DNA of 64,000 bases from NCBI GenBank assembly GCA_026874595.1, contig CM049313.1, positions 32,548,008 through 32,612,007 of the forward strand, given 5' to 3'. Both the position numbers and the translations under genes were made by a program. The DNA is from Sipunculus nudus. Lineage: Eukaryota > Annelida > Sipuncula > Golfingiida > Sipunculidae. The notes under the pieces were generated by a model, which saw only the letters and a program-made list of their open reading frames with translations, was not told where the DNA came from and did no database searches. Below are positions 43,416 through 54,928 of this stretch, piece by piece. Within the stretch, counting starts at the first letter, position 1, and the number at the start of each line of letters is the position of its first letter.

Positions 43416-44039
43416 CTGTGGTTGCCTTTTTATTCACAAGGGTTTTAATTTCGCGATATTCGCGAATATGAAATAATTGCGAAAATAAAACCCTTAGGAA
43501 AAAATGCCCCATCAACCAAGATGAACAAGAGGGGATGATACATTTGCAAACACAGATTAGTCATTGCAGTAATCGCATGAGATATATAAATATAAACTTT
43601 ATTTATTTTACATGGATTGTACTACTAGTTAATATAACTAATACGAGGCACTCTCCATGGCTCGGATGTTGGCGCTCGGTAGTTGGTAAGGTTTGAGGAA
43701 ACCGGAGGACCCGGAGAAAACCACCGACCTAGGACGGGCAACTACAACCCACTCTCATTGCCACACCGGGGATCGAACCCGGGTCGCCAGCGGGGAAGGC
43801 CAAGCGTTTTACCGCTCAGCTGTCCAGGCATGAGATATATCAACTGCGACTTCGGTCATAATTGAACCAGAAATTAGGGGGGTATTGAAGGATTTGTTTC
43901 TAAATTTAAAATCAATACAAATACAGCTGTACTAAGATTGTATAGGTTCTAGTGCAATCGAAAAAATGAAACCCTCGCGAAACGCCAAAAATGAAGAAAT
44001 CGCGAAATTTCAGCCGTGTGAATATAAAGCCAACCACAG
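43416..44039. mobile_element. Tc1/mariner-type MITE (TA target), SINE inside
   Basis: The left CTGTGGTTGCCTTTTTATTC and the right end read inward CTGTGGTTGGCTTTATATTC are terminal inverted repeats of about 26 bases, with TA at 43414-43415 and 44040-44041. Taking it out restores a perfect minisatellite unit. Sub-terminal TTCGCGATATTCGCGAA and TCGCGAAATTT motifs are palindromic. There is no ORF. Without the SINE it would be about 370 bases. Confidence 0.8.
43588..43827 (-). mobile_element. tRNA-derived SINE with 13-bp TSD
   Basis: On the minus strand the head reads CTGGACAGCTGAGCGGTAAA (A-box region), followed about 35 bases on by GGGTTCGATCCCC, a textbook pol III B box. Next comes a conserved-looking TTTTCTCCGGGTCCTCCGG core and an A-rich tail (AAATAAATAAAG). 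The 13-base GCATGAGATATAT flanks it at 43575-43587 and 43828-43840. The core resembles the conserved central domains shared by several metazoan SINE superfamilies; which one is uncertain. Confidence 0.85.
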
Positions 44040-44574
44040 TATTACATGATTCATACTAGATTACACATATAACATGACTAATACTAAGTTACACTTATTA
44101 CATGATTCATACTAGGTTACACATGTTACATGATTCATACTAAGTTACATATGTTTCATTACTGATACTAAGTTACACATATTACATGATTCATACTAAG
44201 TTACACATACCAAATGTCTCATACTTGGATCACATATGCAGGGAACTGTCGGTTTTCCAGACCAATCCCTGGGATCCTTTGCTACCCTTGAGCATAGCCC
44301 GGCACAATGCGCACTCTGCATCCACTAGTCTTGTTACCATCATGCACTCAGCGACTGACTGTAATATGTGTAACCTAGTATCAATCGTGTAATATGTGTA
44401 ACCTAGTATATGATTCATGTAACGGGTAACCTAGTATAAAACATGTAATATGTGTAACTTAGTATGACACATGTAAGGTTTAACCTAGTATATGAGTAAT
44501 GTAACATGTGTAACCTAGTATAAATCCTGTAACATGTGTAACAATGCAATGCACAATGTGCACGGTAGCTGGTC

Positions 44575-44735
44575 TGGGGCTGTTGCATAAAATTTCCGCA
44601 AATCGCAAAGTTGCGATGGGTTTGCGATGGGAACTGCGAAGCTCTTGCGCCGGTTGCATAAAACATGACGCAATTTTCACGTACTTGCCACGCACTTGCG
44701 ACGCAATTTATGCTTCACGTGTCGTGTGTTCTTAG
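44575..44735. repeat. repeat with GGCTGTTGCATAAAA terminus
   Basis: GGCTGTTGCATAAAATTTCC then GCAAATCGCAAAGTTGCGAT, with a second GGTTGCATAAAAC at about 44653. The inverted GGCCTGTTGCATAAAG at about 50302-50287 is related. Such GGGCCTGTTGCATAAA-style ends occur on DNA transposons, but no complete element is defined here. Confidence 0.45.
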
Positions 44736-45999
44736 ATGCTGCCAGCACGTTCACCTTTCAGACCTTCCCAATAAAAGGCCATTCCATTGTGATGCCTCCC
44801 AGGCAGTGAAAATCCTGTAACCATCTTCGATAGGTACACATATCAATTTCGATTTTAAAAGCAGATAATTTTTGTGACAACATTACATAACAAACACGCT
44901 TGAAGGTCCTGATATATATATTTATTTTTCCAAGAAAAAGTAATAATCTTTATAATTAGTGAATAAATATAAAACACATTATAGCTTGTAAATAATTTTG
45001 AACAAAATTACAAACTGGGAAAATACATATGTCCGCCACAAGAATATAAACATCGCCAAGGGCACCAAGGGCATTTTTAATTCACATGCATCTTTCATGT
45101 ACAAGATTGTTAAACATTGTTTAAATTTTATTGACATGGAATTATCAGCTATGAAAATTAGATATACAGTTATCATATTAACATATCATTTGTCAATTAT
45201 TTCATTATTGTTATATATTTCTTTTCAAATTAATACATTAATTCAAACATTTATCCCCAAGACACTTTCAGATATCCCCATTTTCTCTTCGTTAAGGCCC
45301 CCTTCCAAATTTAAAGACATGAATTGATTTCCCTTCATATGCGCATATACCAAACAAGATCAAACTTATTTACATTCATATATTCAAACAACTGACATTT
45401 CGTATTCATAACTATATTTCAGTTTAACATATGTTTACAATAAAGTATGAAAAGTTAGGAGGTAATGAAAAATCGAACTTTTTTTGTCAGTTTCACCGTT
45501 TCAACTAAGCTATGTCATTTCCAAATAATATCTACAAGAAGAAAGCATTGCTAATTTACTATATGGCATAGGAATCTCTTTAAGTTCTTGCAAGTATAAT
45601 TAACTTCTCATTTCAAATCAATGGCCCTTGAAATAGTAAAAAAAAGCAACTATACCTATATGGTTTTGAGCTAGTTGACACCAATATTAACTTTTCACTT
45701 TGAATATCTCCAGAAAATACAACACCCGACTGTAATTAAGGATTTGGGCGTGGTCAAAATAGTGTTATTCTGCTTTTAATTTTTTCGATTAACGATTCGT
45801 TATCATCAAACTCTGTCCGAAACTTGATTGGAGAATGTTCCCGGAGTACTGTTGTGTCGCATCTGAGCGCCCTTATCGAACCCCGACAGGTTTATCGATG
45901 CCTTTCATGAGGAACAATTGGCATTATGCGCACACATTAAAACCCAGATTTGTCAGACCGCATAACGAAATTATGGATGTACCGCTGCATTTTTATTAC
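44736..45999. other. no gene seen
   Basis: AT-rich. The 109-codon ORF at 44998-45327 is compositionally biased and resembles nothing I know. Confidence 0.4.
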
Positions 46000-46240
46000 A
46001 GCTGACTATAAGTAATATGAGCTAAAGTGATGGTCCTTTGTCGGTCGTCCGTCCGTAAACAAACCACATTATTAATTTGGACCTATATGAATCGAAAATT
46101 CGAAATACATTAAGATGTCCAAAGTTCGCCTATTAAACCTGAAACTGTCTCAATGCGCCTTTGTTCCTCTGAGAAAATAAGGAAAATCTCTTTTCTTCCA
46201 GAGAAAGTCTATTGTCACGCTTCATGACTGCCTATAACCA
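46000..46240 (+). repeat. family A fragment, truncated
   Basis: CAGCTGACTATAAGTAATAT, GTCGGTCGTCCGTCCGTAAA and GACTGCCTATAACCAC follow the family A order. It stops where the non-LTR remnant begins. Confidence 0.65.
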
Positions 46241-46249
46241 CTTGGTTAA

Positions 46250-46478
46250 TATATGCTTTCTGCAGGAGCTCATTGAATCGTTCCGCCAGAATCATGAGCT
46301 TCGCTCTTCCGTTCATTATCTCTTCGATGTCCCATTCTCAAGGTCATCGACCTTATGCATGAGAGCTATTGATGTAGCTAGTCCTCAACTTTGGAATGAA
46401 TTACCGCAGTACTTGCGATCACAATCCAGTCTGTCAGCTTCTAAATCTCATCTGAAAACTCATTTGTGTATTCAATGA
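46250..46478 (+). pseudogene. non-LTR retrotransposon ORF2 C-terminal remnant
   Basis: The open frame reads FDVPFSRSSTLCMRAIDVAS, then PQLWNELPQYLRSQSSLSAS and KSHLKTHLCIQ before the stop. The pattern VP...RS.T...RA..VA.P.LWN.LP..LR...SL..FKS.LKT.L is the recurrent tail of reverse-transcriptase ORFs in LINE-like elements. Only this tail is present, as expected from 5' truncation. It sits in a broken family A copy. No reverse-transcriptase catalytic motif is present, so it cannot be active. Confidence 0.65.
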
Positions 46479-46639
46479 CCTCCTGTGTTACAAATTCTCT
46501 TGAAACGTTTTAATTGTTTTAAACTTAATTTTGTAACTTTTGTTTTTTTTTTCATTGTATAGTTAACCAATATCATTCCATTTGTCACCTTTTAGTCATG
46601 AATACAGCGTTTAGGGCACTATTTCTAGCGGATTTTACA

Positions 46640-46720
46640 CTTTATTAAATAATAAATATTAATATCTATATTATTATAATTATTATTATTACATGTATTA
46701 TTATTATAATTATTATCATT
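46640..46720 (+). repeat. ATT-rich microsatellite
   Basis: Runs of ATTATTATAATTATTATTATT lie about 160 bases after the LINE-like stop codon. This may be the 3' tail of that element. Confidence 0.7.
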
Positions 46721-46909
46721 ATTTAGCATTAAAATATGTATATTACGACAATTTAAATCTAACAGTGACAGATGCTCTTGGGACCATATCGTATTGCTTT
46801 TTGAAATATAAGAGCTAGAAATAAATTTTAGTCAACAGCGGCCGCAATAATGTAACAAACATATTCCAAGATCGTGATAAAAAAGAACCAGAGAACATAT
46901 GTGTTATAC

Positions 46910-49900
46910 ATTTATTTTTAGCTCAGCTGACTATAAGTCATCTGAGCTATAGTCGTGGTCCATTGTCCGTCGTCCGTCCGTCTGTCTGTCCGTCCGTCCG
47001 TCTGTCCGTCCGTAATACTGGCACGTTTTGACATCGTTGGACCTACGAATCCAAAATTCGGCATACAGTTAGATGTCCCCAAAATCTCCTACCGTGCCGA
47101 AAATTGGGTCAATAGGACTTCGTTCCTTCGAGATATTAAGGAAAAACCTCAATTTTTTATAAGAAATCTATTTTCACACTTCAGGACTGCCTAATATCAA
47201 AACCACTCATCTGGTTTTCTTCATATTTACCATAAATATTCCTCTATATAGTTTCTATGTACATGCCAGATATTAAGTCAGTATTGTATAATTTAAAAAA
47301 GTTATGGGCCCAAACATAATGGACATTGTAAAAAAATCAGGAAGATATTTGGTCACTTAAGACCAAAAGTGTTAAAGGTAGGGACTTTTTTTCCAGTAAT
47401 ACAACTTTAATTAATCAAAATTTAATTGTATACCAAAAAATAGATCAAAATCTGTTAAATTTTTTTAAATATTGGCAAAAATATAAAATTGGTACCTTAA
47501 ATTTTGCCCAACTTTGGCCACGGCACGTTTTTTTCCTGTTAGTACTGTGGATTTAATTTTTCATAGCATGTATACATAAGGATTTAATCTGTTAAAATCT
47601 GAAATTTGAAAATAAAAGCTGCAAAATTAGGCTAGTATTTGATTTTTTTTAGGCTCTTGTTGTATTCCCTTACATTGTCAAGCAGTCCACTTTGATGACT
47701 GTAGGTCATTCAGTGCACATCTCTATGCTCCCCAGGCTGTTGGCATAATTTTAGATGTCCCCAAAATCTCCTACCATACCGAAAATTGGGTCATTAGGAC
47801 TTCGTTCCTTTGAGATATTAAGGAAAAAAAACCTCTGTTTTCCATAAAAAAAAGCCATTGTTACACTTCAAGGCTGCCTAATATCAAAACCACTGATCTG
47901 TTTTTGATCGTATGTAGTATTCACATTCTTTCATACATTTTCTATGAACATACCAAAAATTAGGTTAGTATTGGGTATTATTTTGAAGTTATGGGCCAAA
48001 ACATAATGCAATTTTTAAAAAAAACAGGAAATATATTTACTCACCTAACATGAGAATTGCTGAACCTAGAGACTTTTTTTCAGGAATATAACTTTATTTA
48101 ATCAAGATTCAATTGTTTACCCAAAATTAGATATGAATTTTGCAAATTTTTCAAGTTATTAGCCTAAATAAAAAATCAATACCTTAAATTTTGTCCAACT
48201 TTGGCACTGTTGATTTAATTTTCACAGCATATATACATAAGGATTTAATCTTTTAAAATCTGAAATTCAAAGAAATTGATTGGAAAGAATGGCTTTTATT
48301 CATGTTTTCATACACCATGTCAAGTGTTGTTTACATCTAGCCCACCTAGTAGTACAGCCTTCACTTGCATTATGTAACCCACCCCAGGCAGCTTGCCTTG
48401 GGTCAGCTTGGCCACTACCAGCAGGCTTCCCCTCTGCCCTGCACTCCCCCTCCCCCCCCCCCCAGATGGTGCATAAACTAGATGAATGTTATAATATTCT
48501 GTATTTGATTCATTCTTATTCTAGACTATGCTACATTTTAGATTTTGTATTTACCACCAGGGTTACAATGATTAAAGTGTACATTTAATTGTGTCCACCA
48601 AGTAGTGTATTGCTATGAAAGTGTGGATGTTCATCAGATAAGTAATGCTTTACTTCAGAAGAGTAAAACTTCACCAGGTATGAAATTGACTATTAATTCC
48701 AGTAATAAATTAAAACTGGGATAGTAATTAGCACGATGATATTGTTTGTCCCTCATTCAACAAACAGTGTGTATACTTTATTTGAAAAGCTGTTTTATTT
48801 TATCAAATTTACTGAATCTTTTATTTTATTTTGGTGAATAAAATTAAGCATGTACTGAAAACTCCAATGTGCAAAACTTTTTAATAGTGATTCAAGGAAT
48901 ATTCTTGTAGATGCCATGTTGTGGCATTATTTTCTTTTAAATTCAGTTTAAACATTTATGATTTAAAAATAATAAAATATATGTGTATGCATAATATGAC
49001 CCAATATGAGCTACACTCTGGATATATGATGATTGCAACTTTTGCAACAATTCTAATATTTTAACTTATAGTTTCAGTTTTTTACTCTGTATGTATAATG
49101 ATTGCAACTTTTGCAACAATTCTAATATTTTAAATTACATTTTCAGGTTTTTTTTATTAAAAATTTATAAAACCTGTAAATAAAAAAATGATTCAGATAA
49201 AAACTTCTTAATGGAAAAAGTGGATATGCTTTAATAAAATAGGATTAGATATAAACTTAAATGCATTATTCCCTTGAAAGTGAAATAAAGGTATTAGTCC
49301 ATTCTGTCCACTTGCCTGTCCATCTGTAAATTTTCATATGCATCACAGTATCTCAAAACTTTTACTGTTTTTCTTCGTGACAGTCTTGTCAGAGTATTAG
49401 TTTGCAATCATATATTTAGAACTTTACTATAACCAAGTAGGAGGGCCCCTTTCCTCTTAGCTTTTCATATTCTTATATAAATGAAAAACATTACAATAGA
49501 ATATTTCTACATCCACCTTCGTGCTGCCCTCACTTTTCCCTTCTCGAACCCCATCCCAAAGTCAGCCTCAGTAAGCAAGAACAAGATGAATCAGATATAT
49601 TCATACTTTAATATTTTGTATAACTATTCGTCCATAGGTACCTATGTACATGCCAGAAATTATGTCAATATTGTGTAATATGTAGACATAGTGGGCATCA
49701 CAATAATGTACCTTGTCAAGACTAAAGAGATATTGTGTCATTCAGTCACAAATTCATAAATCACTTCATCAGCATAGTTAATCATAACATCATATCTGTC
49801 AAATTGAAAGCTTGCAGACTACCATACACTTTAGATCCTTCAACAAATAGCCTTATCATCATTCTACTACTGCTTATTACTGCTGTCATTGCATTCATAT

Positions 49901-50153
49901 TTGCTCAAATATATCACAATTTTCAACCCCTCCTAAATAAATAAAAAATAAACCACTATATTTGACTCTATTAATCCATCAGTCAGGTATTTCATTTATC
50001 ATTTACTCACATATTACATTACATTCCTTTATAATAGCCCAACATGTCCATGATATTCATAAGCTTTATCGACTCGAATAAGTATCAAAGTGGAGAAACA
50101 TTTATAGTCCAATCACGATCAGCTGAGCGCCGTGACCCATGGGTCCCTTGTTT
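46910..50153 (+). repeat. family A dispersed repeat, longest copy
   Basis: It runs from TTTAGCTCAGCTGACTATAA and the GTCCGTCCGTCTGTC-rich head to CAGCTGAGCGCCGTGACCCA and TGGGTCCCTTGTTTT. The interior repeats itself: 47030-47630 and 47735-48290 are two diverged copies of the GATGTCCCCAAAATCTCCTA...GCACGTTTTTTTCCTG block. 48275-49500 mirrors 12600-13850. A C-run lies at about 48457-48470. About 49508-50100 appears to be a separate insertion or a diverged segment. Confidence 0.8.
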
Positions 50154-50319
50154 TGATTAAAAGGTGCTGCGATGGGCCCGATTATTTCGTCGCAAATTTT
50201 TGGTGTTTTGCGACACATTGCAACTGTGCAACAGTTTTGTGCAACCGACTTTTCTGCCTGCGACCCTGTTTCGACGCCTCGCAGCCTTGCGATATCTTTA
50301 TGCAACAGGCCCCTGCACG

Positions 50320-50830
50320 GCAGCAAGTGCCGGTCACATGCTACCCATGGGATGGGCTATACATTTGCGACCGCAAATTCTGGTACTATCGACTTAGTGC
50401 AAATCTTTGTTGCTAGAGGCCGCTCGGACAGGACAGCTATAAGCAATAGGCGCGGTAGCAAATAATACTCGCACAGTAGCACACCAAACTGCGCGGTAAC
50501 AAGTGCCATGGGCCATATTCAGTTGCGACCGCTATGCGCAATGTGCGCGGGAGCAAAACAGACCTGCGCGGTACCAAGTGCATGTTACATGCTATAATGT
50601 ATTCATGGCCCGGGCTATTCATTTGCGATGGCATAATCTTGCTACTTTCGTCGTAGTGCAAGTCTTTCTTGCCTGAGGGCGCTCTAACAGGACTCGCAAT
50701 ATGCGCGGCAGCTATTATTAGTCGCAATGGAGCACACACAACTGCGTTGCCATGGGGCATATTCACCTGCGATCGCTATGCGCAATGTGCGCGGGAGCAA
50801 AACAGACCTGCGAGGTAACAAGTGCCTGTT
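50320..50830 (+). repeat. CpG-rich tandem repeat, two units of about 245-250 bp
   Basis: CGCTATGCGCAATGTGCGCG and GGAGCAAAACAGACCTGCG occur at about 50518 and 50769. CATGCTA...GGGCTAT.CATTTGCGA occurs at about 50338 and 50588. CpG density is far above the surrounding AT-rich sequence. Overlapping ORFs on both strands (50102-50766) come from the lack of AT-rich stops, not from genes. Confidence 0.75.
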
Positions 50831-50833
50831 ACC

Positions 50834-51140
50834 CGACTCATTAGCGAACCTGTGAGCTAATGCGATGGTGTTGCGTCGTCCGGCGTCTGTACGTTAACCC
50901 ATACTATCTCGAAAACGAAAGGCGCTAGCATCACGAAATTTTATGCAAAAAATTAGCCATCTGAAAAATTATATCGGATTTTGTTTATTTTTTGGCTAAC
51001 TGCATTTTCTGAGATTTCATAGAGAAAAAGCTAAAGAAAATTTAAAAATCTTCTCCTCCTAAACGGTCCAGCCAAATTGTGCAATATTTCACAGAAATAA
51101 TTAGTCTATCAGCCAGACCCTGAAAATAAGGCCTGTCGGT
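50834..51140 (-). repeat. family B fragment, inverted
   Basis: TTAGCGAACCTGTGAGCTAATGCGATGGTG (described here by its position, 50842-50871) and GTACGTTAACCCATACTATC are the reverse of the family B tails at 4580-4655 and 18700-18760. Confidence 0.75.
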
Positions 51141-52530
51141 ACCAAAAGAGGGGCAATTGCTATCATTATTTTTTTTTTAAGACATTGATCTATAGATTAC
51201 AAAAATGCATGATAGCAGTTTGGGAGTGGTAGCTTTCAGTGAAATTTGAGCCTGTTTCCATGGCAACTATGGCTATTTTGGCAGCAATTATGAAATTTTT
51301 AAAGAAGGCCATAGCTTTGTAAGTTTTGTATGTACAAGGATGCAATTAACGCCAAAATCATCGGAAGAAAGAGAATAATATTATCTATACACAAAATAAT
51401 TTGCATATTTGGCTGTATGCAAATATATGCAAATTTTCTACTAAAGTTCACATTTTTTTACCCCAAATATATATGTTCATACTCCTCTGTTTTTTATAAA
51501 ATAATCACTTTTAGCTTAAAATTTACCTTGCTGGACAGGAAATCAAATATACAGTGCATTTATGTATGATAATTATTATTATTCATTACATATGCAACTT
51601 AATGAATATTCATGGGACACTACCATATTAACCTTGATTTACGTGACTTACCTGTCGCAGCATCTGTTATTGTGTGTGATACATCGAATGAATGATTTTT
51701 GTAAGCATGTAAGTATCCATGGTTGTCTGTGTAATTTTCACAGCAGAATATATATTCACTTTATACAAAAATGAAATTTGCATATTTAATGAGACTGTTT
51801 GCATAAATATGCATAAATTTCCATAATTTAGATCAAAACTCCATATCTAGGTTGAACAGCTTTACAATCATTGTCGCTGATCTCATGAGGATATACGAGT
51901 TTCTGGTGTATACTTAGCTTCGGCATTCTAAATGTGAAAAAAAAAACGAATAAATTTGCATATATTTTGTAAAACTATATGATTTCATAAAATTAATGAT
52001 ATCTAAAATATCAGTCAGACTCTGGTTATTTTATTTATATGTACAGAGAAAATGTATTATTTAATATCCAAACAGAATTAACACATTGTCATACACCATG
52101 CATTATGAACTTTCCATTTATTTTCCATCATTACACACACACATATAAATATATGTATTCATATATAGATATTTGCATGTAGAGGTAATTTAATATGTTT
52201 TATTTAAATTATATTTCTAAAATGTGTTTTATTATGAAATAAATTTGAAGATAGCATGGATATTCATGATGTATGACCACCCTTTGTTTGTACCTTTCTC
52301 TCACCAAAACAATACAGTTATGTCATAATGCAGATACTGATACATTGTATACGACAGTGATACATTGTATTACATGTCAATGTGTGCATTGTTTAACTAG
52401 GTGCATTGTCCAGTTGCTGACAGTTTGTTTAACAGTCAGTACTTACACTGGTAGCCATACTGTCTTATGCATGGTACCTTTTTGCTGATTTGCATAATTA
52501 TTTATATTTTAAAATGATACATGTATGAGA
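51141..52530. other. no gene seen
   Basis: AT-rich sequence with repeated ATATGCAAAT/CATATTTGCAT-like words near 51400-51800. No splice-bounded coding segment is recognised. Confidence 0.4.
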
Positions 52531-52534
52531 ATAA

Positions 52535-52618
52535 GCGAACAAGCACAGCTATTCAAGTCCTGTTCAAGACTTGTTCCACGAATCAAGAGGCAGCGAACAG
52601 TCAGATTTATCCTTTGAG
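52535..52618 (+). pseudogene. possible 5' exon of the degenerate zinc-module gene
   Basis: The open frame ends PVQDLFHESRGSEQSDLSFE at a good donor, GAG|GTATGT. It lies upstream, on the same strand, of the degenerate gene at 54929. No homologue is recognised. Offered only because the donor, a downstream acceptor (53035) and strand agree. Confidence 0.25.
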
Positions 52619-52956
52619 GTATGTTTCTGTTTATCATTAAACTTTTATGTGGTCAATGAAAAATATGCAATTTAAGGTCATTCATTAAGCATCTGCCTTT
52701 GAAATTTTAAACATTAAAAAGGAAGTATCTGTAAAATGTCCTTTAACATAGTAAAAACTATAAAAATATGTATATTTTTATTTTAATAAAAAGGACTGAA
52801 ATGTATAAATATTCAGTTTTTTTTTCGTGGCGTGTGTATATGTGTTTGTGGGAAAGACGGCTATGACAAATTTATCAACGTGATAGCATGTTACATAATT
52901 TTGTTTTAGATTTATTTATTGTTATTTAAAGAATTGTATATGTGTTATATTTGCAT

Positions 52957-52986
52957 ACACACACACACATATATATATATATATAT
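52957..52986 (+). repeat. (CA)n(TA)n microsatellite
   Basis: CACACACACACA directly followed by an alternating AT run. Confidence 0.9.
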
Positions 52987-53035
52987 TGATTAATCGTGTA
53001 AAAAGTTTATTTTTTGTAATGTGTTTTAATTGCAG

Positions 53036-53091
53036 ATGAGAATGGAGAAGAAAAATCAAGACAGAAAAAAACTTTAATTCCAGCAGCACGG
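53036..53091 (+). pseudogene. possible second 5' exon
   Basis: The acceptor TTTTAATTGCAG and the donor GCACGG|GTAAGC bound 56 bases. The frame that follows from 52618 meets TAA after an A7 run. The neighbouring frame is open (ENGEEKSRQKKTLIPAAR). This may be a decayed or non-coding exon. Confidence 0.25.
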
Positions 53092-53187
53092 GTAAGCCTA
53101 ACAAAAAATCCACTTGATCAATGTTTGAAAAAATTTCTTTGGAATAATATCAATATTATTATGCAAATATATAGGACGATTATAAAC

Positions 53188-53345
53188 CCCCCCCCCCCCC
53201 CCCATCCCCCGACAATTACCTCCCCCCTCGGAAAATTGCGGCAAGCATTTACCCAAGAGATAATTATCCCCCGAGAAAAATAAACACTAGACATTAACCC
53301 CCCTCCCCCCCCCCGACATAACATTTTAGGATAAATAGCCCCCTC
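53188..53345 (+). repeat. poly-C rich tracts
   Basis: Several runs of 6-15 C (CCCCCCCCCCCCCCCATCCC, CCCCTCCCCCCCCCCGAC) spaced by short AT-rich pieces, with a shared AATTACC/ATTAACC phrase. It looks like a decayed tandem array. Confidence 0.7.
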
Positions 53346-53837
53346 CCACCCCCATATTGTAATATATACGTGCCTGTACTTAATTTCTGTGCTCAAGATT
53401 CATGTGATGAGTAAATTTTTTACGTGTTGGTATGTTTCTTTCAATATGTTTTTAACCCTGAACTGTGTTAGAAGAAACATATTTACAGAAGGTAAATGCA
53501 TGGTGAATAAATCAGCATAGCAAATTAAATTAAATGTTCAACCCATGGTCAAGTTGTCGGCATTAATGCCTTTCAGTCATGATTAAGAGCAAACCAGCCG
53601 TAATATATATTTTTACATCGAGCCTTTCTTATACATTAATAATATAAAGAAAATATTTATATCATGAAATTGTGTATAATCTTATTGTATTTTTTGGCAC
53701 TGTAATGCCCTTTTGGGTTTTTAACCTCTAGCATCTTTACACCACACACACTCATACCTATGCAATATATATTTTATGGTATATTTCATACCATTTTAAT
53801 GCCAGAGGGTGTGTGTGTTGGGAGTGGGGGGGGGGTG

Positions 53838-53839
<2 letters not shown>

Positions 53840-53877
<38 letters not shown>
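53840..53877 (+). repeat. (TA)n microsatellite
   Basis: About 18 AT dinucleotides after a G-run (53825-53834). Confidence 0.95.
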
Positions 53878-53880
<3 letters not shown>

Positions 53881-54739
53881 CGTACATGATGGTTGAGTTT
53901 GTACACTTTGATATTATTTGGTACAAGAATGTGAATTATAATAAGGAAAGTAGGAAAAATTAGTATATTGCAGGGAAGAAGATCAGATGACACCGACTCT
54001 CGGCAGATAGGCGATGACACAAGGATATTCCATCTTTGCTTCCATCACATTTGATTTCTATGTCTTCTAATAAAATGTCTTCATATAAAACATGATTTTT
54101 GTTAACTGTGTCCCTTTTTACTATTGAAAGTTATTGAATACATACATTTATGGTCGCTTTTGTTGCTTAAATCACAAGGGTACTAATTAGTGCTATCTGT
54201 TTCCTGGTCCCAATATGTTAGCAAAATATCTACTTTGGGAGTCATTTAAATCCCATGGGTTGATGATGCAGGCATGACATGGTGAAACTTATAGTAGCAA
54301 CCATACCAATCTGTACCTTTATGTGTCACGCTTAACAAAGGATTAAAAGTAAAAAATTAAATCTTGCTTTACGGGCATGGTAAGTTAAAGATATGCATAA
54401 TGTTTGACTAAACTTTACGTTTGATCGCTGTTTGTTGAGTACAATTCACACATCTACATGCAATAATGAAGTATTTGTGGATACAGGTGTACTAAGAGAC
54501 AGCCAACATTTAATGAATACCTAAATAACAAAGGATAACTGATAAAGAATGCAAAATACCGTTTCCCGCATATTTCAAATGGTTGTTTAACACGCGATAT
54601 CATGGAACCCCCACCCCCTCCACCTAATATCGGACAAATATATTTATGCGTAATATTACATGACATTCAAAATAATATATTATTCAGGATAAACTGTTAT
54701 ATGAACTTGTATAGCATATGAACTAATCCCAAATGTACG

Positions 54740-54741
<2 letters not shown>

Positions 54742-54794
<53 letters not shown>
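54742..54794 (+). repeat. (TA)n microsatellite
   Basis: About 26 TA dinucleotides just upstream of the degenerate gene. Confidence 0.95.
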
Positions 54795-54796
<2 letters not shown>

Positions 54797-54928
54797 GAGG
54801 TTTAAAGGACAGAATGAAATACAAATATTAGCGGGTTCATTTGTCATAGTCAAAGTTTTTAATATATGGATAATAATTTACCAAGAAACAGCTTAACTTA
54901 GCTTAATTGTTAATTTATTGACAGGAAA

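Larger units (their letters stand above)
43200..44545. repeat. palindromic minisatellite (28-bp units, head to head)
   Basis: Units of the form ACTAGGTTACACATATTACA + TGATTCAT run rightward at 43230-43415 and 44040-44225. The reverse complement units (TGTGTAACCTAGTATA...) run at 44355-44545. A unique centre of about 125 bases (44231-44354) separates the arms. The right array is interrupted by the MITE at 43416-44039. Confidence 0.88.

Noticed and set aside
43740-43827. Stand-alone tRNA gene on the minus strand
   Set aside because: A- and B-box signals are present, but the cloverleaf is not intact and the copy has a SINE core, A-rich tail and TSD.
44998-45327. 109-codon ORF
   Set aside because: AT-driven composition, no recognisable motif, no splice or promoter context.
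50102-50766. Overlapping ORFs on both strands as genes
   Set aside because: They come from a CpG-rich tandem repeat with few stop codons.
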